DNA of 64,000 nucleotides from Pacificoceanicola sp048553275 (GTDB taxonomy: Bacteria; Pseudomonadota; Alphaproteobacteria; Rhodobacterales; Rhodobacteraceae), in NCBI RefSeq assembly GCF_048553275.1, contig NZ_JBLZMW010000003.1:382415-446414 (forward strand). The letters run 5' to 3'. Each line of letters begins with the position of its first letter. The stretch's first letter is position 1. Shown here one piece after another: positions 46,977 through 56,113 of the stretch. The position numbers and the translations under genes are program-made. The notes under the pieces were generated by a model. It saw nothing but the letters and a program-made list of their open reading frames with translations, was not told where the DNA came from and did no database searches.

Positions 46977-48938
46977 TCAGAGCGCGTCGAAGCTCTGACC
47001 ATTGCGCACGAGTCGCATCCATTCCGGATGCGCGGCCCAGATCGCCTGATCCGGGTGCCCCAGCCGCTCCATCTGTTTCATCACCGAAAACAGGCCCCAG
47101 AGGGTGACCGCCTTCATGACCCCACCCCGCGCCTGTGGCACGCCGAGGGCGTGAATACTGACGATGTCGAGATCGGACGCGCGGGCGGCCTTGCCCTCTT
47201 CGAGCAGACGCAGCCCCTCATTGGCGGCCGCCCCGATGATGACGCGCACGATCAGATCGGCGGCTATGGTTTGCGGCGGGCGGGCGCTGTCGAGTATGGC
47301 ATCGACGGCGGCCGAGGGCTGCGGCTGCCCGTCTTTCCAGTCAAAGTAACCGCCGCCTTCCGCCGCGCCCATCCGTCCCGCCGCGACCAGTCTGGCCGAC
47401 CAGTTCTCGCCATGCTCGCGCGGGACCCGCGCCAGATCGACGAGGCTGCGGCGATCGCGCGCGGCGAAAAGCCCCCGCCCAAGGCCCCAGCCCTCCAGCG
47501 CCGCATCAATGCGACGCGGACTTTCCCCTAGGTCAATGAGCGCATCCGCCGCGCTTTGCATTGCCTGGCTCAGACGCCCGGCCAGCGTGTCACGCTCCGA
47601 GGTGACATGCACCGGCAGCTTGCCGAGGCACCGAACGAGCGCCCCGGCCCGCGCCACCTGCGCCAGGGAGGCCCCGGGCCCCTGCATGATCTCGACCAGC
47701 CGTGCGCTGTCCGCTGGCGGCACAAAGCGCAGACCGATGCCGCGCACCCGGTCCGGATAGGCCGTGGCGGCCAGAAACCCGTCCGGCAGGGTCAGATCGT
47801 CATAGCCGCGATCGGCGATGATCCCGGCGTCGGCCCCGGCCAGCATCTCCTGCGCGGCGCCCAGCCTTGCATCCTCCAGCAGGCGCCGCACGCGCGCCTC
47901 CGCCGGGGTACCGGTCTCGACACCGCGCAGGAGCAGCCGTTCGAGCATCCCGCGCGCGCTCTTCAGCGCGTCCTGATCGTGCGCCGCCCAACGCAGCGCC
48001 ACCCGTGAGGACAGAATCCGCGCGGCCAGTTGCACCGCCAGCGTGCCGGTGCCGAACAGGGCCACCGCCCGGATCGGAGGTTCGGAGTCCGCTGCCGAGT
48101 CGCCCTGCGCCGCGCGCCGTTCCGCAAGGAAGCTGTGGCGCAGCGCGCGCGCGCGGTCAGAGACCACACAATCAGCAAAGACCTCCGCCTCAAGATCCAG
48201 CCCGGCTTCGAACGGCAGCAGCGCGGAGGCCTCGATCAGGGTCAGAAGCTGCGCTTCGAAGCTGTCGTGATCATCGCCAAGCCGGGCCCGTGCCGCCGCG
48301 AGGGTGGATTGAAATGCCATCGGATCGCGCCCGCCCGGGATGCTCTCGGCGAGCCGACGCGGGCCACGCCCCTCCGCGATGAGACGATCGCAAAAGGCCA
48401 GCGCGGCCTGCCGGACGTCGCCATCGGTGCGCATGTCTATCAGGCGGTTCCCGGCGGATTTCTCGGCCCGGACGATCTTGCCGCCGATCAGCATCGCCAG
48501 CGTTTGCTGCGCGCCGACAAGACGGGGCAGACGCTGCGAGCCGCCGCCCGCCGGGGGCAGCCCAAGGTGAACTTCGGGAAATCCAAAACGGGTGGCGATA
48601 TGGGCCACCCGGTAATGTGCGGCCAGCGCCAGTTCCAGACCGCCGCCATATACGGTCCCGGTCAGCGCAGCGACCACCGGTTTCCCGCAATAGTCGATCC
48701 GGTCACACAGATCCCGCAGCGATGGCTCTTTCAGGCCAGTGTCATACTCCAGCACATCGGCCCCGGCCGGAAAGGTCTCGCCCGCGCCGATCAGCATGAT
48801 CGCTGCGGCGCGGTCATCCTCTTCTGCCCGGTCAACGGCCTCCATCAATCCGGCACGGACCGCCCGCGACAGCCCGTTGAGCGGCGGCTGCGCCACCTCC
48901 AGCACCGCGACATTCTGTTCGATCCTGTAGCCCACCAT
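46977..48938 (-). CDS. FadJ-like protein with inactive dehydrogenase site
   Basis: A 653-residue crotonase-dehydrogenase fusion. The hydratase glutamates are present: Glu102 in GGGLELALAAH and Glu122 in PEVHLGLPPAGGG. The dehydrogenase half begins near 300 (AVALFGTGTLAVQLAARIL), but the catalytic histidine is replaced: GLRFVPPADSARLVE has Arg404 where active enzymes have His in HFFxP, with partner Glu416 kept, and the NAD motif is GTGTLA rather than GxGxMG. It is probably a hydratase or isomerase only. The start at 48938 has no strong ribosome site; the frame continues upstream to 49004. Confidence 0.85.
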   Translation of the reverse strand: MVGYRIEQNVAVLEVAQPPLNGLSRAVRAGLMEAVDRAEEDDRAAAIMLIGAGETFPAGADVLEYDTGLKEPSLRDLCDRIDYCGKPVVAALTGTVYGGGLELALAAHYRVAHIATRFGFPEVHLGLPPAGGGSQRLPRLVGAQQTLAMLIGGKIVRAEKSAGNRLIDMRTDGDVRQAALAFCDRLIAEGRGPRRLAESIPGGRDPMAFQSTLAAARARLGDDHDSFEAQLLTLIEASALLPFEAGLDLEAEVFADCVVSDRARALRHSFLAERRAAQGDSAADSEPPIRAVALFGTGTLAVQLAARILSSRVALRWAAHDQDALKSARGMLERLLLRGVETGTPAEARVRRLLEDARLGAAQEMLAGADAGIIADRGYDDLTLPDGFLAATAYPDRVRGIGLRFVPPADSARLVEIMQGPGASLAQVARAGALVRCLGKLPVHVTSERDTLAGRLSQAMQSAADALIDLGESPRRIDAALEGWGLGRGLFAARDRRSLVDLARVPREHGENWSARLVAAGRMGAAEGGGYFDWKDGQPQPSAAVDAILDSARPPQTIAADLIVRVIIGAAANEGLRLLEEGKAARASDLDIVSIHALGVPQARGGVMKAVTLWGLFSVMKQMERLGHPDQAIWAAHPEWMRLVRNGQSFDAL

Positions 48939-49121
48939 TTCGCCACCCGTCCGGCGCGGCCCTTCAGCCCCGCCTGCCCTCTTCCCGATTGCGCGTCTTT
49001 TCAACGCCTTGGGGTCAAGTAGAGGCGATTGCCGAAGTCAAGACAAGCGCAGGCGGGCCTTTGCGGCGAATCGGGCGCGCAGGCGTGACAGGAATGACTC
49101 GCCTCTGCCCTCTCCCCGGTC

Positions 49122-49334
49122 TTACAAAGGCATGTTGTCGAAGCCGTCTTCTGCCGCTTCGTCGCTGCGCCCCGACAGGCGGTCCTGTGCCCAGTGCGGC
49201 ACCTCTTCGCCCATTGTCCTGAGCGCTTGCACCACCTGTTCGAGGTGGTCCAGATGCGCTTCGTGCGCGGCCCCGGCACTGTGGTCCAGATCGTGCCTCA
49301 GGGTTTCGAGGCGGGTTTGGAGCTCTTGGGTCAT
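49122..49334 (-). CDS. Small acidic protein of unknown function (70 aa)
   Basis: A charged, helical peptide (TQELQTRLETLRHDLDHSAG, then HEAHLDHLEQVVQALRTMG) ending DGFDNMPL. AGAGGA lies about 8 bases before the ATG at 49334; an ATG two codons earlier is too close to it. It is 39 bp downstream of the DksA-like gene on the same strand, so the two may be co-transcribed. No family is recognised. Confidence 0.55.
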   Translation of the reverse strand: MTQELQTRLETLRHDLDHSAGAAHEAHLDHLEQVVQALRTMGEEVPHWAQDRLSGRSDEAAEDGFDNMPL

Positions 49335-49373
49335 CGTCATGTCCTCTTGTTATTGTTTCCAGTCACGGGGCCG

Positions 49374-49691
49374 TCAGGTCGCGGCGCACCTGCGGCAGAC
49401 CATTGCGTAGGGCACGGCGTACAGACGCGCGGCGGAAATCTCTTCGCCGCAGGTCGCGCAAACACCATAGGTGCCATCATTCAACCGGTCCAAAGCCAGA
49501 CGGATCTGCACAATCTCGGCTTGCCCCGCGGCGCCAAGGGATTCGAGCACTTCTTCGCCCTCCCGCTCGATTGCCATCTCGTCCCAGTCTTTCGAGTGCT
49601 CTTCGAGCAGCGCTGTCTCGATATCGCTCAGACGCGCACCCAGTTCGCGCAAGCGCTTCAAAAGCATCAATCTATTTTCGTGGTGAGACAT
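49374..49691 (-). CDS. DksA/TraR-type zinc-finger protein
   Basis: A 105-residue protein: an N-terminal coiled coil (1-65) and a C4 zinc finger formed by Cys78, Cys81 (CATCGEEI), Cys99 and Cys102 (CRRC). Such small DksA-like proteins bind the secondary channel of RNA polymerase; the full DksA is about 150 residues, so this is a short paralogue. A role in stress or sulfur-related control is not readable. Confidence 0.85.
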   Translation of the reverse strand: MSHHENRLMLLKRLRELGARLSDIETALLEEHSKDWDEMAIEREGEEVLESLGAAGQAEIVQIRLALDRLNDGTYGVCATCGEEISAARLYAVPYAMVCRRCAAT

Positions 49692-49792
49692 CGGACACCT
49701 CCCTGATCAGCGCATATCCTGCGCGCTGCCCGATCCTATCCCAACCGGGCGCCGGCAGTGTTGACACAGGTCAATGCATTATCAGGGCTTGA

Positions 49793-49818
49793 AACATATT
49801 CATTTATGTGTATATGTT
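49793..49818. promoter_or_regulatory. Inverted repeat before the sulfide-detoxification operon
   Basis: AACATAT (49793-49799) and ATATGTT (49812-49818) form a perfect inverted repeat with a 12-bp spacer, 27 bp before the start codon of the dioxygenase gene. Within it ATTC-N8-GTAT is one base from the ATTC-N8-GAAT pattern I recall for SqrR/BigR-type persulfide sensors. No such regulator gene is in the window. Confidence 0.5.
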
Positions 49819-49844
49819 ATGCGAAACCAAAGGGAACCATTATC

Positions 49845-50708
49845 ATGAAACCTGAAGTGACCGCCTTCTTCGACGATGCCACCAACACCATTTCCTATGT
49901 GGTGCGCGACCCCAATGGAGCCGCCTGCGCCATCATCGATTCGGTGCTGGACTTCGATTATCCGTCGGGCCGCACCGACACCCGCTCGGCCGATGCCATC
50001 ATCGCCTTTGTCAAAGAAAAAGGCTATGATTGCCAGTGGCTTCTGGAAACCCACGTCCATGCGGACCACCTCAGTGCCGCGCCCTATCTGCAAGACGCGC
50101 TGGGGGGAAAGATCGGCATCGGCGACCAGATCAAGATCGTGCAGGACACATTCGGCAAGGTCTTCAACGAAGGCACCGAATTCCAGCGCGACGGCTCGCA
50201 GTTCGACCAGCTCTTCGTCGAGGGCGACAGCGTCCACGTCGGCCAGCTGCGCGTGGATGTGCTGCATACGCCGGGCCACACGCCCGCCTGCCTGACCTAT
50301 GTCATCGGCGATGCCGCTTTCGTGGGCGATACGCTGTTCATGCCGGATTTCGGCACCGCGCGCTGTGACTTCCCCGGCGGCTCCTCCGAGACGCTGTATG
50401 ATTCGGTGCAGAAGATCCTCGCCCTTCCGGACGAGACCCGCATCTTCGTGGGGCACGACTACAAAGCGCCGGGCCGCGACACCTATGCGTGGGAGACCAC
50501 CGTGGGCGAGCAGAAAGCCGCGAACGTGCACGTTGGCGCGGGCAAGACGAAGGAAGATTTCGTCACCATGCGCGACAGCCGGGATGCGACCCTCGACATG
50601 CCCAAGCTCATCATCCCGTCGCTGCAGGTGAACATGCGCGCCGGACAAATGCCGGAACCGGACGAGAAGGGCGATGTCTTCCTCAAGGTGCCGGTGAACA
50701 AGCTCTGA
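49845..50708 (+). CDS. Metallo-beta-lactamase-fold persulfide dioxygenase (Blh-like)
   Basis: A 287-residue ETHE1/Blh-like enzyme that oxidises glutathione persulfide to sulfite. The metal site THVHADH supplies His70, His72, Asp74 and His75, followed by HTPGHTPAC and GHDYKAPGR. It is the first gene of a four-gene sulfide/persulfide operon. The frame is open earlier, but AAAGGGAACC before the ATG at 49845 fixes the start. In relatives the DUF442 domain is fused to this one; here it is encoded three genes downstream. Confidence 0.88.
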   Translation: MKPEVTAFFDDATNTISYVVRDPNGAACAIIDSVLDFDYPSGRTDTRSADAIIAFVKEKGYDCQWLLETHVHADHLSAAPYLQDALGGKIGIGDQIKIVQDTFGKVFNEGTEFQRDGSQFDQLFVEGDSVHVGQLRVDVLHTPGHTPACLTYVIGDAAFVGDTLFMPDFGTARCDFPGGSSETLYDSVQKILALPDETRIFVGHDYKAPGRDTYAWETTVGEQKAANVHVGAGKTKEDFVTMRDSRDATLDMPKLIIPSLQVNMRAGQMPEPDEKGDVFLKVPVNKL

Positions 50709-50818
50709 CGTCTCTGGGATCGCGGCCCTCGGCGCATTGCTCGCGCGAAGCAGGCCGCCCCCCTTTTTTCAGGCCCAAAGCGAACGGGCCTTTTTGACAG
50801 GACACAAGGAAACAACAC

Positions 50819-51244
50819 ATGCCAATTGACTGGATCTGGGGCCTGATCGGCGGACTGCTGATCGGCACCGGGGGCGCTGTCTATTTGCTCGGCAACGGGC
50901 GCATCATGGGCGCCTCGGGAATCATCGGCGGGTTGGTGGACGGCTCCGGCTACAACACCAAATGGGAGCGCATCGTCTTCCTCACCGGTGTCGCCCTGCT
51001 GCCGATGCTGCTGATGCCCTTCTACCGCACCGTCGACACCCATATCACCGACAACTACGTCGTGCTGGCTGCTGCCGGACTTCTGGTTGGTGTCGGCACA
51101 CGCATTGCCAATGGCTGCACCTCCGGGCACGGCGTTTGCGGCATGTCGCGGCTTTCCATTCGCGGCTTCGTCGCCACCGCATCGTATATCATCGCGGGCG
51201 GCGTCGGGGTTGTCCTCTTCCGCCATATTCTGGGAGTGATCTGA
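50819..51244 (+). CDS. YeeE/YedE-family transporter, first half (PmpA-like)
   Basis: A 141-residue membrane protein with about four segments and the family motif NGCTSGHGVCGMSRLS, whose cysteines line the thiosulfate/sulfur path in YeeE relatives. It imports or exports reduced sulfur. The next gene encodes the second half, as in the PmpA-PmpB pairs of BigR operons. ACAAGGAAAC precedes the ATG. Its stop and the next start share one base. Confidence 0.88.
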   Translation: MPIDWIWGLIGGLLIGTGGAVYLLGNGRIMGASGIIGGLVDGSGYNTKWERIVFLTGVALLPMLLMPFYRTVDTHITDNYVVLAAAGLLVGVGTRIANGCTSGHGVCGMSRLSIRGFVATASYIIAGGVGVVLFRHILGVI

Positions 51245-51681
51245 TGCTGAACCTCTTTGTTGCCTTCCTCGCGGGCGGCCTTTTCGGCGCTGGCCTCTTC
51301 ACATCCGGCATGACCGACACCGCCAAGGTGCAAGGCTGGCTGGACGTCTTTGGCGCTTGGGATCCGACGCTGGCGTTCGTCATGGGCGGCGCGATGATCC
51401 CCATGGCAATCGCCTGGCTGATCGCCCGCCGCCGCACCACCGCGCTGACCGGCACACCCCTGCCGCCGCCGGCATCGACGGTGATCGACAGCAAGCTGAT
51501 CCTCGGGTCGGTCTTGTTTGGCATCGGCTGGGGGCTGGTCGGGCTTTGCCCGGGACCGGCAATCGCCTCGCTCAGCTTCGGCGGGCCGGGACTGTATGTG
51601 TTCCTCGCCGCGATGATCAGCGGCATGCTGCTGGCGCCGCGCATGCGCGCGCGTCTGGACAGGGCCGTGCCTGCGGAATAA
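51244..51681 (+). CDS. YeeE/YedE-family transporter, second half (PmpB-like, DUF6691)
   Basis: A 145-residue membrane protein with about four segments and the motif GLCPGPAIASLS, whose cysteine is the counterpart of those in the first half. Together the halves rebuild one full YeeE/YedE transporter. The start ATG overlaps the previous stop (TGATG), indicating coupled translation. Confidence 0.88.
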   Translation: MLNLFVAFLAGGLFGAGLFTSGMTDTAKVQGWLDVFGAWDPTLAFVMGGAMIPMAIAWLIARRRTTALTGTPLPPPASTVIDSKLILGSVLFGIGWGLVGLCPGPAIASLSFGGPGLYVFLAAMISGMLLAPRMRARLDRAVPAE

Positions 51682-51691
51682 GGATTTGTTC

Positions 51692-52123
51692 ATGAACCCG
51701 CGTCAGATAACCCCCCGCTATCACGTCAGCCCGCAAATCGCGCCTGACGATCTGCCCGCTGCGAAAGCGGCGGGCTTCACCCGTATCATCTGCAATCGCC
51801 CCGATGCGGAAAATCCGCCAGAGTGGCAAGCCGATGCCATGGCAGTGGCCGCAGAGGCCGCCGGGCTGGAATTTCACGTCCTGCCGCTGACGCATCAGAC
51901 CATGACGCCGGAAAACGTGGCCAAGCAGCGCGCGCTTTATGAAGAGGCCAGCGGGCCGGTTCTGGCCTATTGCGCGTCCGGCACGCGATGCACCGTGATC
52001 TGGGCGCTCGGGATGGCGGGCGACGCGCCGGTTGACGAAATCCTGACCAAGGCCGCAGAAGCCGGATATGATCTCGCCGGACTGCGCCCGACGCTGGAGG
52101 CCGTCGCCGCACAGAAAGGCTGA
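51692..52123 (+). CDS. DUF442 sulfur transferase/phosphatase-like protein
   Basis: A 143-residue protein of the DUF442 (TIGR01244) group with the active loop CASGTRC, Cys94 and Arg99, resembling phosphatase and rhodanese loops. In Blh proteins the same domain is fused to a persulfide dioxygenase, so its place in this operon supports a role in sulfide oxidation. AAGGA precedes the ATG at 51692. It is convergent with fliM. Confidence 0.85.
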   Translation: MNPRQITPRYHVSPQIAPDDLPAAKAAGFTRIICNRPDAENPPEWQADAMAVAAEAAGLEFHVLPLTHQTMTPENVAKQRALYEEASGPVLAYCASGTRCTVIWALGMAGDAPVDEILTKAAEAGYDLAGLRPTLEAVAAQKG

Positions 52124-52136
52124 TCGCGGGCCGGGA

Positions 52137-53351
52137 TCATTCCTCGAAGTCGAACTCGACCGGGGCGGAGGCAAAGCCTTCGCCGAGGTCTGGCAACTCC
52201 CCGTCGGCGGAGGCCGGGTTGAAGTCGAATTCGCCGCCATCGCCGCTACCGAAATCCATGTCGAAATCGCCCGCTTCCGCGGCGAAATCCATGGCTGGCA
52301 GATCCGGTAGCGCCTCCGGCTGGCCCGGATCGAAGGCCGGTTCATCGCCGAAATCGCCCATCGGGGCCAGCGCGGGCAGATCATCCGCGACTGCGGCTTT
52401 GCCGCCGCCCGACGGTCCGAAATCGTCAAGCCCGTCATCGCTTGCACCGCTGTTTCCGGGACGCGCTCCGGCACCGGCCTGAACCGGCATACACAAACGC
52501 ACCGCGCGCATGCCATTGAGCTGGCCAAGTCGGCCGGACGCGACAAGCCGCCCCTGGCCTGCGGTGAGCTGCACCCTGTCGAGTGCGTCCGGCGGCAGCG
52601 GAACAAGGTCCCCCGGCTTCAAGGCCTGCGCCTTGTTCAACGGCATCCTGAGCTGTGCAAGAACTGCGTTGAGACGGGCAGGCACGCGGCTGAAGACTTC
52701 CTCATGCGGGCCGGGACCACGGTTTGCGTCACTATCCGGATCGCTGGCACGCGGTTTCGGGCGTTCCGGCAAGATAATGGACATGAAGCCGCGCCGACGT
52801 CCAAGCGCGAGATCAACCTCAGCACGAAAGGCACGATACCCGGAGGCGTCCAGCAACAGTCCCGCGCTACGCGCGTCTTCCAGCATCGCCCCGAATTCAT
52901 AGCCTGAAATCTGCCGCACCAGCGGGTGGTCACCGAGGTTCTGAGCAAACCGCTCCAAGGTGCCGTCAATCATCGGCGCCATCATCGCCGCGTCCGTTGG
53001 GGAATAATGCCGTTCCGTATCGACCGGCATTTGCGTGACCTGCTGAATGGTCTGCACCTCGACCAGCGCAGTCACCACCTCCCGGTCAAAGGCAACAAGG
53101 CCAAGCGCCCCATCCGGCCCATCGATCAGAACCAGAAGGTCCGCAGGGTTAAGCCCCTCGACAACGCCGTCCTGATCGAGGTTCTCGATATTGACGCTCT
53201 GCGTGACCAGAGCGAGATCCCAGTTTATGTCCGCCGTCCGTGACAACGCCCGTCTCAAAGCCTTGGCTGGCGACATACCACGGGCTTCGAAAGCCCGTTG
53301 TGCCGCCTGGGCCTTCTGGCCAAGCACGTCTTTATGTGCGCTGTCAGACAT
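52137..53351 (-). CDS. fliM: Divergent flagellar motor switch protein FliM with acidic tail
   Basis: A 404-residue protein. The middle domain spans about 30-215 and a SpoA (FliM/FliN C-terminal) domain about 225-295 (AQALKPGDLVPLPPDALDRV). Two oddities: the N terminus lacks the CheY-binding LSQxEIDALL motif of enterobacterial FliM, and about 108 extra residues at the C terminus are strongly acidic and low in complexity (for example DFDMDFGSGDGGEFDF). The ribosome site is weak. Roseobacters often carry fliM and fliG away from the main flagellar locus. Confidence 0.8.
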   Translation of the reverse strand: MSDSAHKDVLGQKAQAAQRAFEARGMSPAKALRRALSRTADINWDLALVTQSVNIENLDQDGVVEGLNPADLLVLIDGPDGALGLVAFDREVVTALVEVQTIQQVTQMPVDTERHYSPTDAAMMAPMIDGTLERFAQNLGDHPLVRQISGYEFGAMLEDARSAGLLLDASGYRAFRAEVDLALGRRRGFMSIILPERPKPRASDPDSDANRGPGPHEEVFSRVPARLNAVLAQLRMPLNKAQALKPGDLVPLPPDALDRVQLTAGQGRLVASGRLGQLNGMRAVRLCMPVQAGAGARPGNSGASDDGLDDFGPSGGGKAAVADDLPALAPMGDFGDEPAFDPGQPEALPDLPAMDFAAEAGDFDMDFGSGDGGEFDFNPASADGELPDLGEGFASAPVEFDFEE

Positions 53352-53434
53352 TAATGAATTCGCCCATCAGGTCCTCTGCCTCAGACTGCGTTTATGGACG
53401 GATATAGTTACCAAGCACTTTAAGAGATATGGAT

Positions 53435-56113
53435 TCATTGCGCCGCGAGAGCCTCTTCTGCCGGGAGCAGGATACGGAATGCCCCGCCGCCCTGCCCCGG
53501 CAAATACGTGATATCGCCACCCAGACGCGTCATGATTTGCTTGCAGATCGCGAGCCCGAGACCGGCGCCACCGGCTTCACGATCACTCACGCGGGCAAAT
53601 TTTTCGAAGATGACATCCTGCTGATCGGCGGCAACGCCGGAACCATTGTCGATGAAATCGACCACGGCGCGCCCTTCGCTCCGGCCGACGCGAATCTCCA
53701 GCATCGGTTTTGGCGCATCACAGTATTTACGGGCATTTGCGATGAGGTTTATGCAGACCTGCGCCAGTCTGTCGATATCGGTATGAAGCCAGAAGGCCTC
53801 GGACGCGGCATTGCGCCGAATGGTCATGGCGCCATCCCCCTGCGTTGCCGCCGAGACCGCGCGGTCAAGCAATTCGGACAGCTGCGCGCGACGCAGGTTC
53901 AGGCTGACCTGACCATTCTCCAGAACCGACAGATCCAGCAGATCGTCCAGAAGCCGCGTCAGCCGCACCGCTTCGTCATGGATGATCGAGGAATAGCGAA
54001 TCCGGTCCTCCGCCGCGAGCCCCTCGGCATCGCGCAGAATTTCAGAAAACGCCCGAATCGAAGTCATCGGCGTGCGCAGCTCATGGCTGATCTGGCTCAG
54101 GAACCCGTCCTTCTGCACCGAAAGACGCGTCAGTTTCTCGTTGGCCTCGCGCAGTTGGCGGGCAGTCCGGGTGAGTTCCTGAGATTGGGTCTCGAGGCGC
54201 GCCGAATACTCCATCATCTGCGCGGTCTCATCGGCCACGGCCATCAGGTCCTGCACCGACACACTCGCGCCGCCGACGATCTGCGCGATCATGGCATGAG
54301 CGGTGGCGGCCCCGACCGAACCCGACAGTTCGCGTTCCAGCACCTCCAGGAAATCCGGCGTCGGGTCCGGCAGAATCCCGGTCAGCCCCTGCTTGCGGGT
54401 CTCGCGAGTGAACAGCGCCTGCGCCTCGGGCGCGCCCAGAATGCGCTGCGCCATGATCATCAGATCCTCGGACTGTGCCGCCCCGCCGGACCAGCTGCGT
54501 GTGCGGCTTGCCGCTCGTCCAATGTTGACGAACTGCGCACCCTGCAGCCGTTCGAGCGGGCTTGGAAAGCTCATCAGCGATGCGGCGAAGAAGGCCACGG
54601 TGTTCAGCGAGAGCGACCAGAACACCGCATGCAGCAGCGGATCGAGCCCTTCGATCCCGAAAAGCGCCTGCGGTCTCAGCCAGCCGATACCGAAGGGGCC
54701 ATTGTCGAAAATCGCCGCGGGCAACAGCGTGCCGGGACCGAAGCTTGGCAGGTACAGGGTATAGGCCCAGACCGTGAAACCAACGGTAAGCCCGGCAAGC
54801 GCGCCGTTGCGCGTCGCCCCGCGCCAAAAGATGCCGCCCAGCATCGCCGGCAGGACTTGCGCCACACCGGTGAAGGAGATCAGCCCGATGACCGACAGCG
54901 CCTCGCCGCCACCAGACAGCGAATAGTAGAGGTATCCCAGAGCCAGAACCCCCGCGATGGACAGCCGGCGCGAGAGCAGGACAACGTTGCGTACATCGCC
55001 GGAAACGCTGGCCCCGTCGGTCCGGAACAGCAGCCAGAGCGGCATCACGATATGGTTCGACACCATGGTCGAGAGGGCAATGGCCGCAACGATGACCATG
55101 GAGGTGGCCGAACTGAATCCTCCGAGGAAGGAGAGCATGGCCAGCCCCTCTTGCCCATGCGCAAGCGGCACGGTCAGAACGAAGAGGTCCGGATTCGACC
55201 CTTCGGGCAGCACGTCGAGCCCCACCACCGCGATCGGGATGATGAAAAGGCTCATAAGCAGCATGTAAAGCGGGAAGGCCCAGGCCGCCACGCGCAGCTG
55301 CGCGTCGCTGTCGTTCTCGACCACCATGACCTGAAACATGCGCGGCAAGCAAAGGAAGGCCGCCGCAGACAACAGCATCAGGCCCGCCCAGCGGCCTTCG
55401 TTGACCTGCCATTCGCCCAAAGACGACGCGTCGATGCGTGCGAGTGTCTCCGATACGCCCCCCGAAATCCCCCAGACCACGAACGCCCCGACCGCCAGCA
55501 GCGCGGCGAGCTTGACGATTGCCTCGACGGCGATGGCCATGACGACCCCGTGGTGGCGCTCGTTGGCATCGAGATTCCGGGTCCCGAAAATGACCGTAAA
55601 GATCGCCAGACCAACGGCCACCCAAAAGGCCGTCGACGGCGGATCGGTGGGCGCGGCGTCCTGCGCATCGGCAAAGACCTCCACCGCCAGCGTCACGGAT
55701 TGCAGTTGCAGCGCGATGTAAGGCGTGGTGCCGATCACCGCGAGCAGTGTCACCCCGACGCCGAGCAGATTGGATTTGCCGTAGCGAGACGAGATCAGGT
55801 CCGCCACAGACGTGATGCGCTGGCTACGGCCGATACGGATCAGCTTGCGCAGCACCCACCACCAGCCGATCAGGACCAGGCTCGGTCCGAGATAGATCGT
55901 AAGGTATTCGAACCCGTCCCGCGCCGCCGCACCCACCGCGCCATAGAAGGTCCAGGCGGTGCAGTAGATCGAGAGCGACAGGGTGTAGATGATCGGTGAG
56001 CTGAGCCACGCGCCCTTGCCGCGCCGCGCCGCGCGTTCCGCGACGAAGGCCACGGAGAACAGCATCAGAACATAGGTCAGCGAAATGGCTGCGAGCGTAT
56101 TCAGGCCGGTCAC
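53435..56113 (-). CDS. SSSF-domain sensor histidine kinase (CrbS/CbrA-like)
   Basis: An 892-residue protein. Residues 1-520 are a sodium/solute-symporter-like domain with about 13 membrane segments; a linker helix region leads to a histidine kinase: H-box SQISHELRTPMTSI with His677, N-box INLIANARKY, G1 DNGSGV and G2 GAGLGLAICKQ. CrbS senses acetate use and activates acs in Vibrio and Pseudomonas; acetyl-CoA synthetase starts 7.8 kb away here. The start is GTG at 56113, overlapping the previous stop (GTGA). Confidence 0.92.
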   Translation of the reverse strand: MTGLNTLAAISLTYVLMLFSVAFVAERAARRGKGAWLSSPIIYTLSLSIYCTAWTFYGAVGAAARDGFEYLTIYLGPSLVLIGWWWVLRKLIRIGRSQRITSVADLISSRYGKSNLLGVGVTLLAVIGTTPYIALQLQSVTLAVEVFADAQDAAPTDPPSTAFWVAVGLAIFTVIFGTRNLDANERHHGVVMAIAVEAIVKLAALLAVGAFVVWGISGGVSETLARIDASSLGEWQVNEGRWAGLMLLSAAAFLCLPRMFQVMVVENDSDAQLRVAAWAFPLYMLLMSLFIIPIAVVGLDVLPEGSNPDLFVLTVPLAHGQEGLAMLSFLGGFSSATSMVIVAAIALSTMVSNHIVMPLWLLFRTDGASVSGDVRNVVLLSRRLSIAGVLALGYLYYSLSGGGEALSVIGLISFTGVAQVLPAMLGGIFWRGATRNGALAGLTVGFTVWAYTLYLPSFGPGTLLPAAIFDNGPFGIGWLRPQALFGIEGLDPLLHAVFWSLSLNTVAFFAASLMSFPSPLERLQGAQFVNIGRAASRTRSWSGGAAQSEDLMIMAQRILGAPEAQALFTRETRKQGLTGILPDPTPDFLEVLERELSGSVGAATAHAMIAQIVGGASVSVQDLMAVADETAQMMEYSARLETQSQELTRTARQLREANEKLTRLSVQKDGFLSQISHELRTPMTSIRAFSEILRDAEGLAAEDRIRYSSIIHDEAVRLTRLLDDLLDLSVLENGQVSLNLRRAQLSELLDRAVSAATQGDGAMTIRRNAASEAFWLHTDIDRLAQVCINLIANARKYCDAPKPMLEIRVGRSEGRAVVDFIDNGSGVAADQQDVIFEKFARVSDREAGGAGLGLAICKQIMTRLGGDITYLPGQGGGAFRILLPAEEALAAQ

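Noticed and set aside
53429..55999. Long plus-strand open frame opposite the sensor kinase
   Set aside because: It mirrors the kinase gene, is rich in Arg, Gln and His and has no recognisable domain, so it is a shadow of codon bias.
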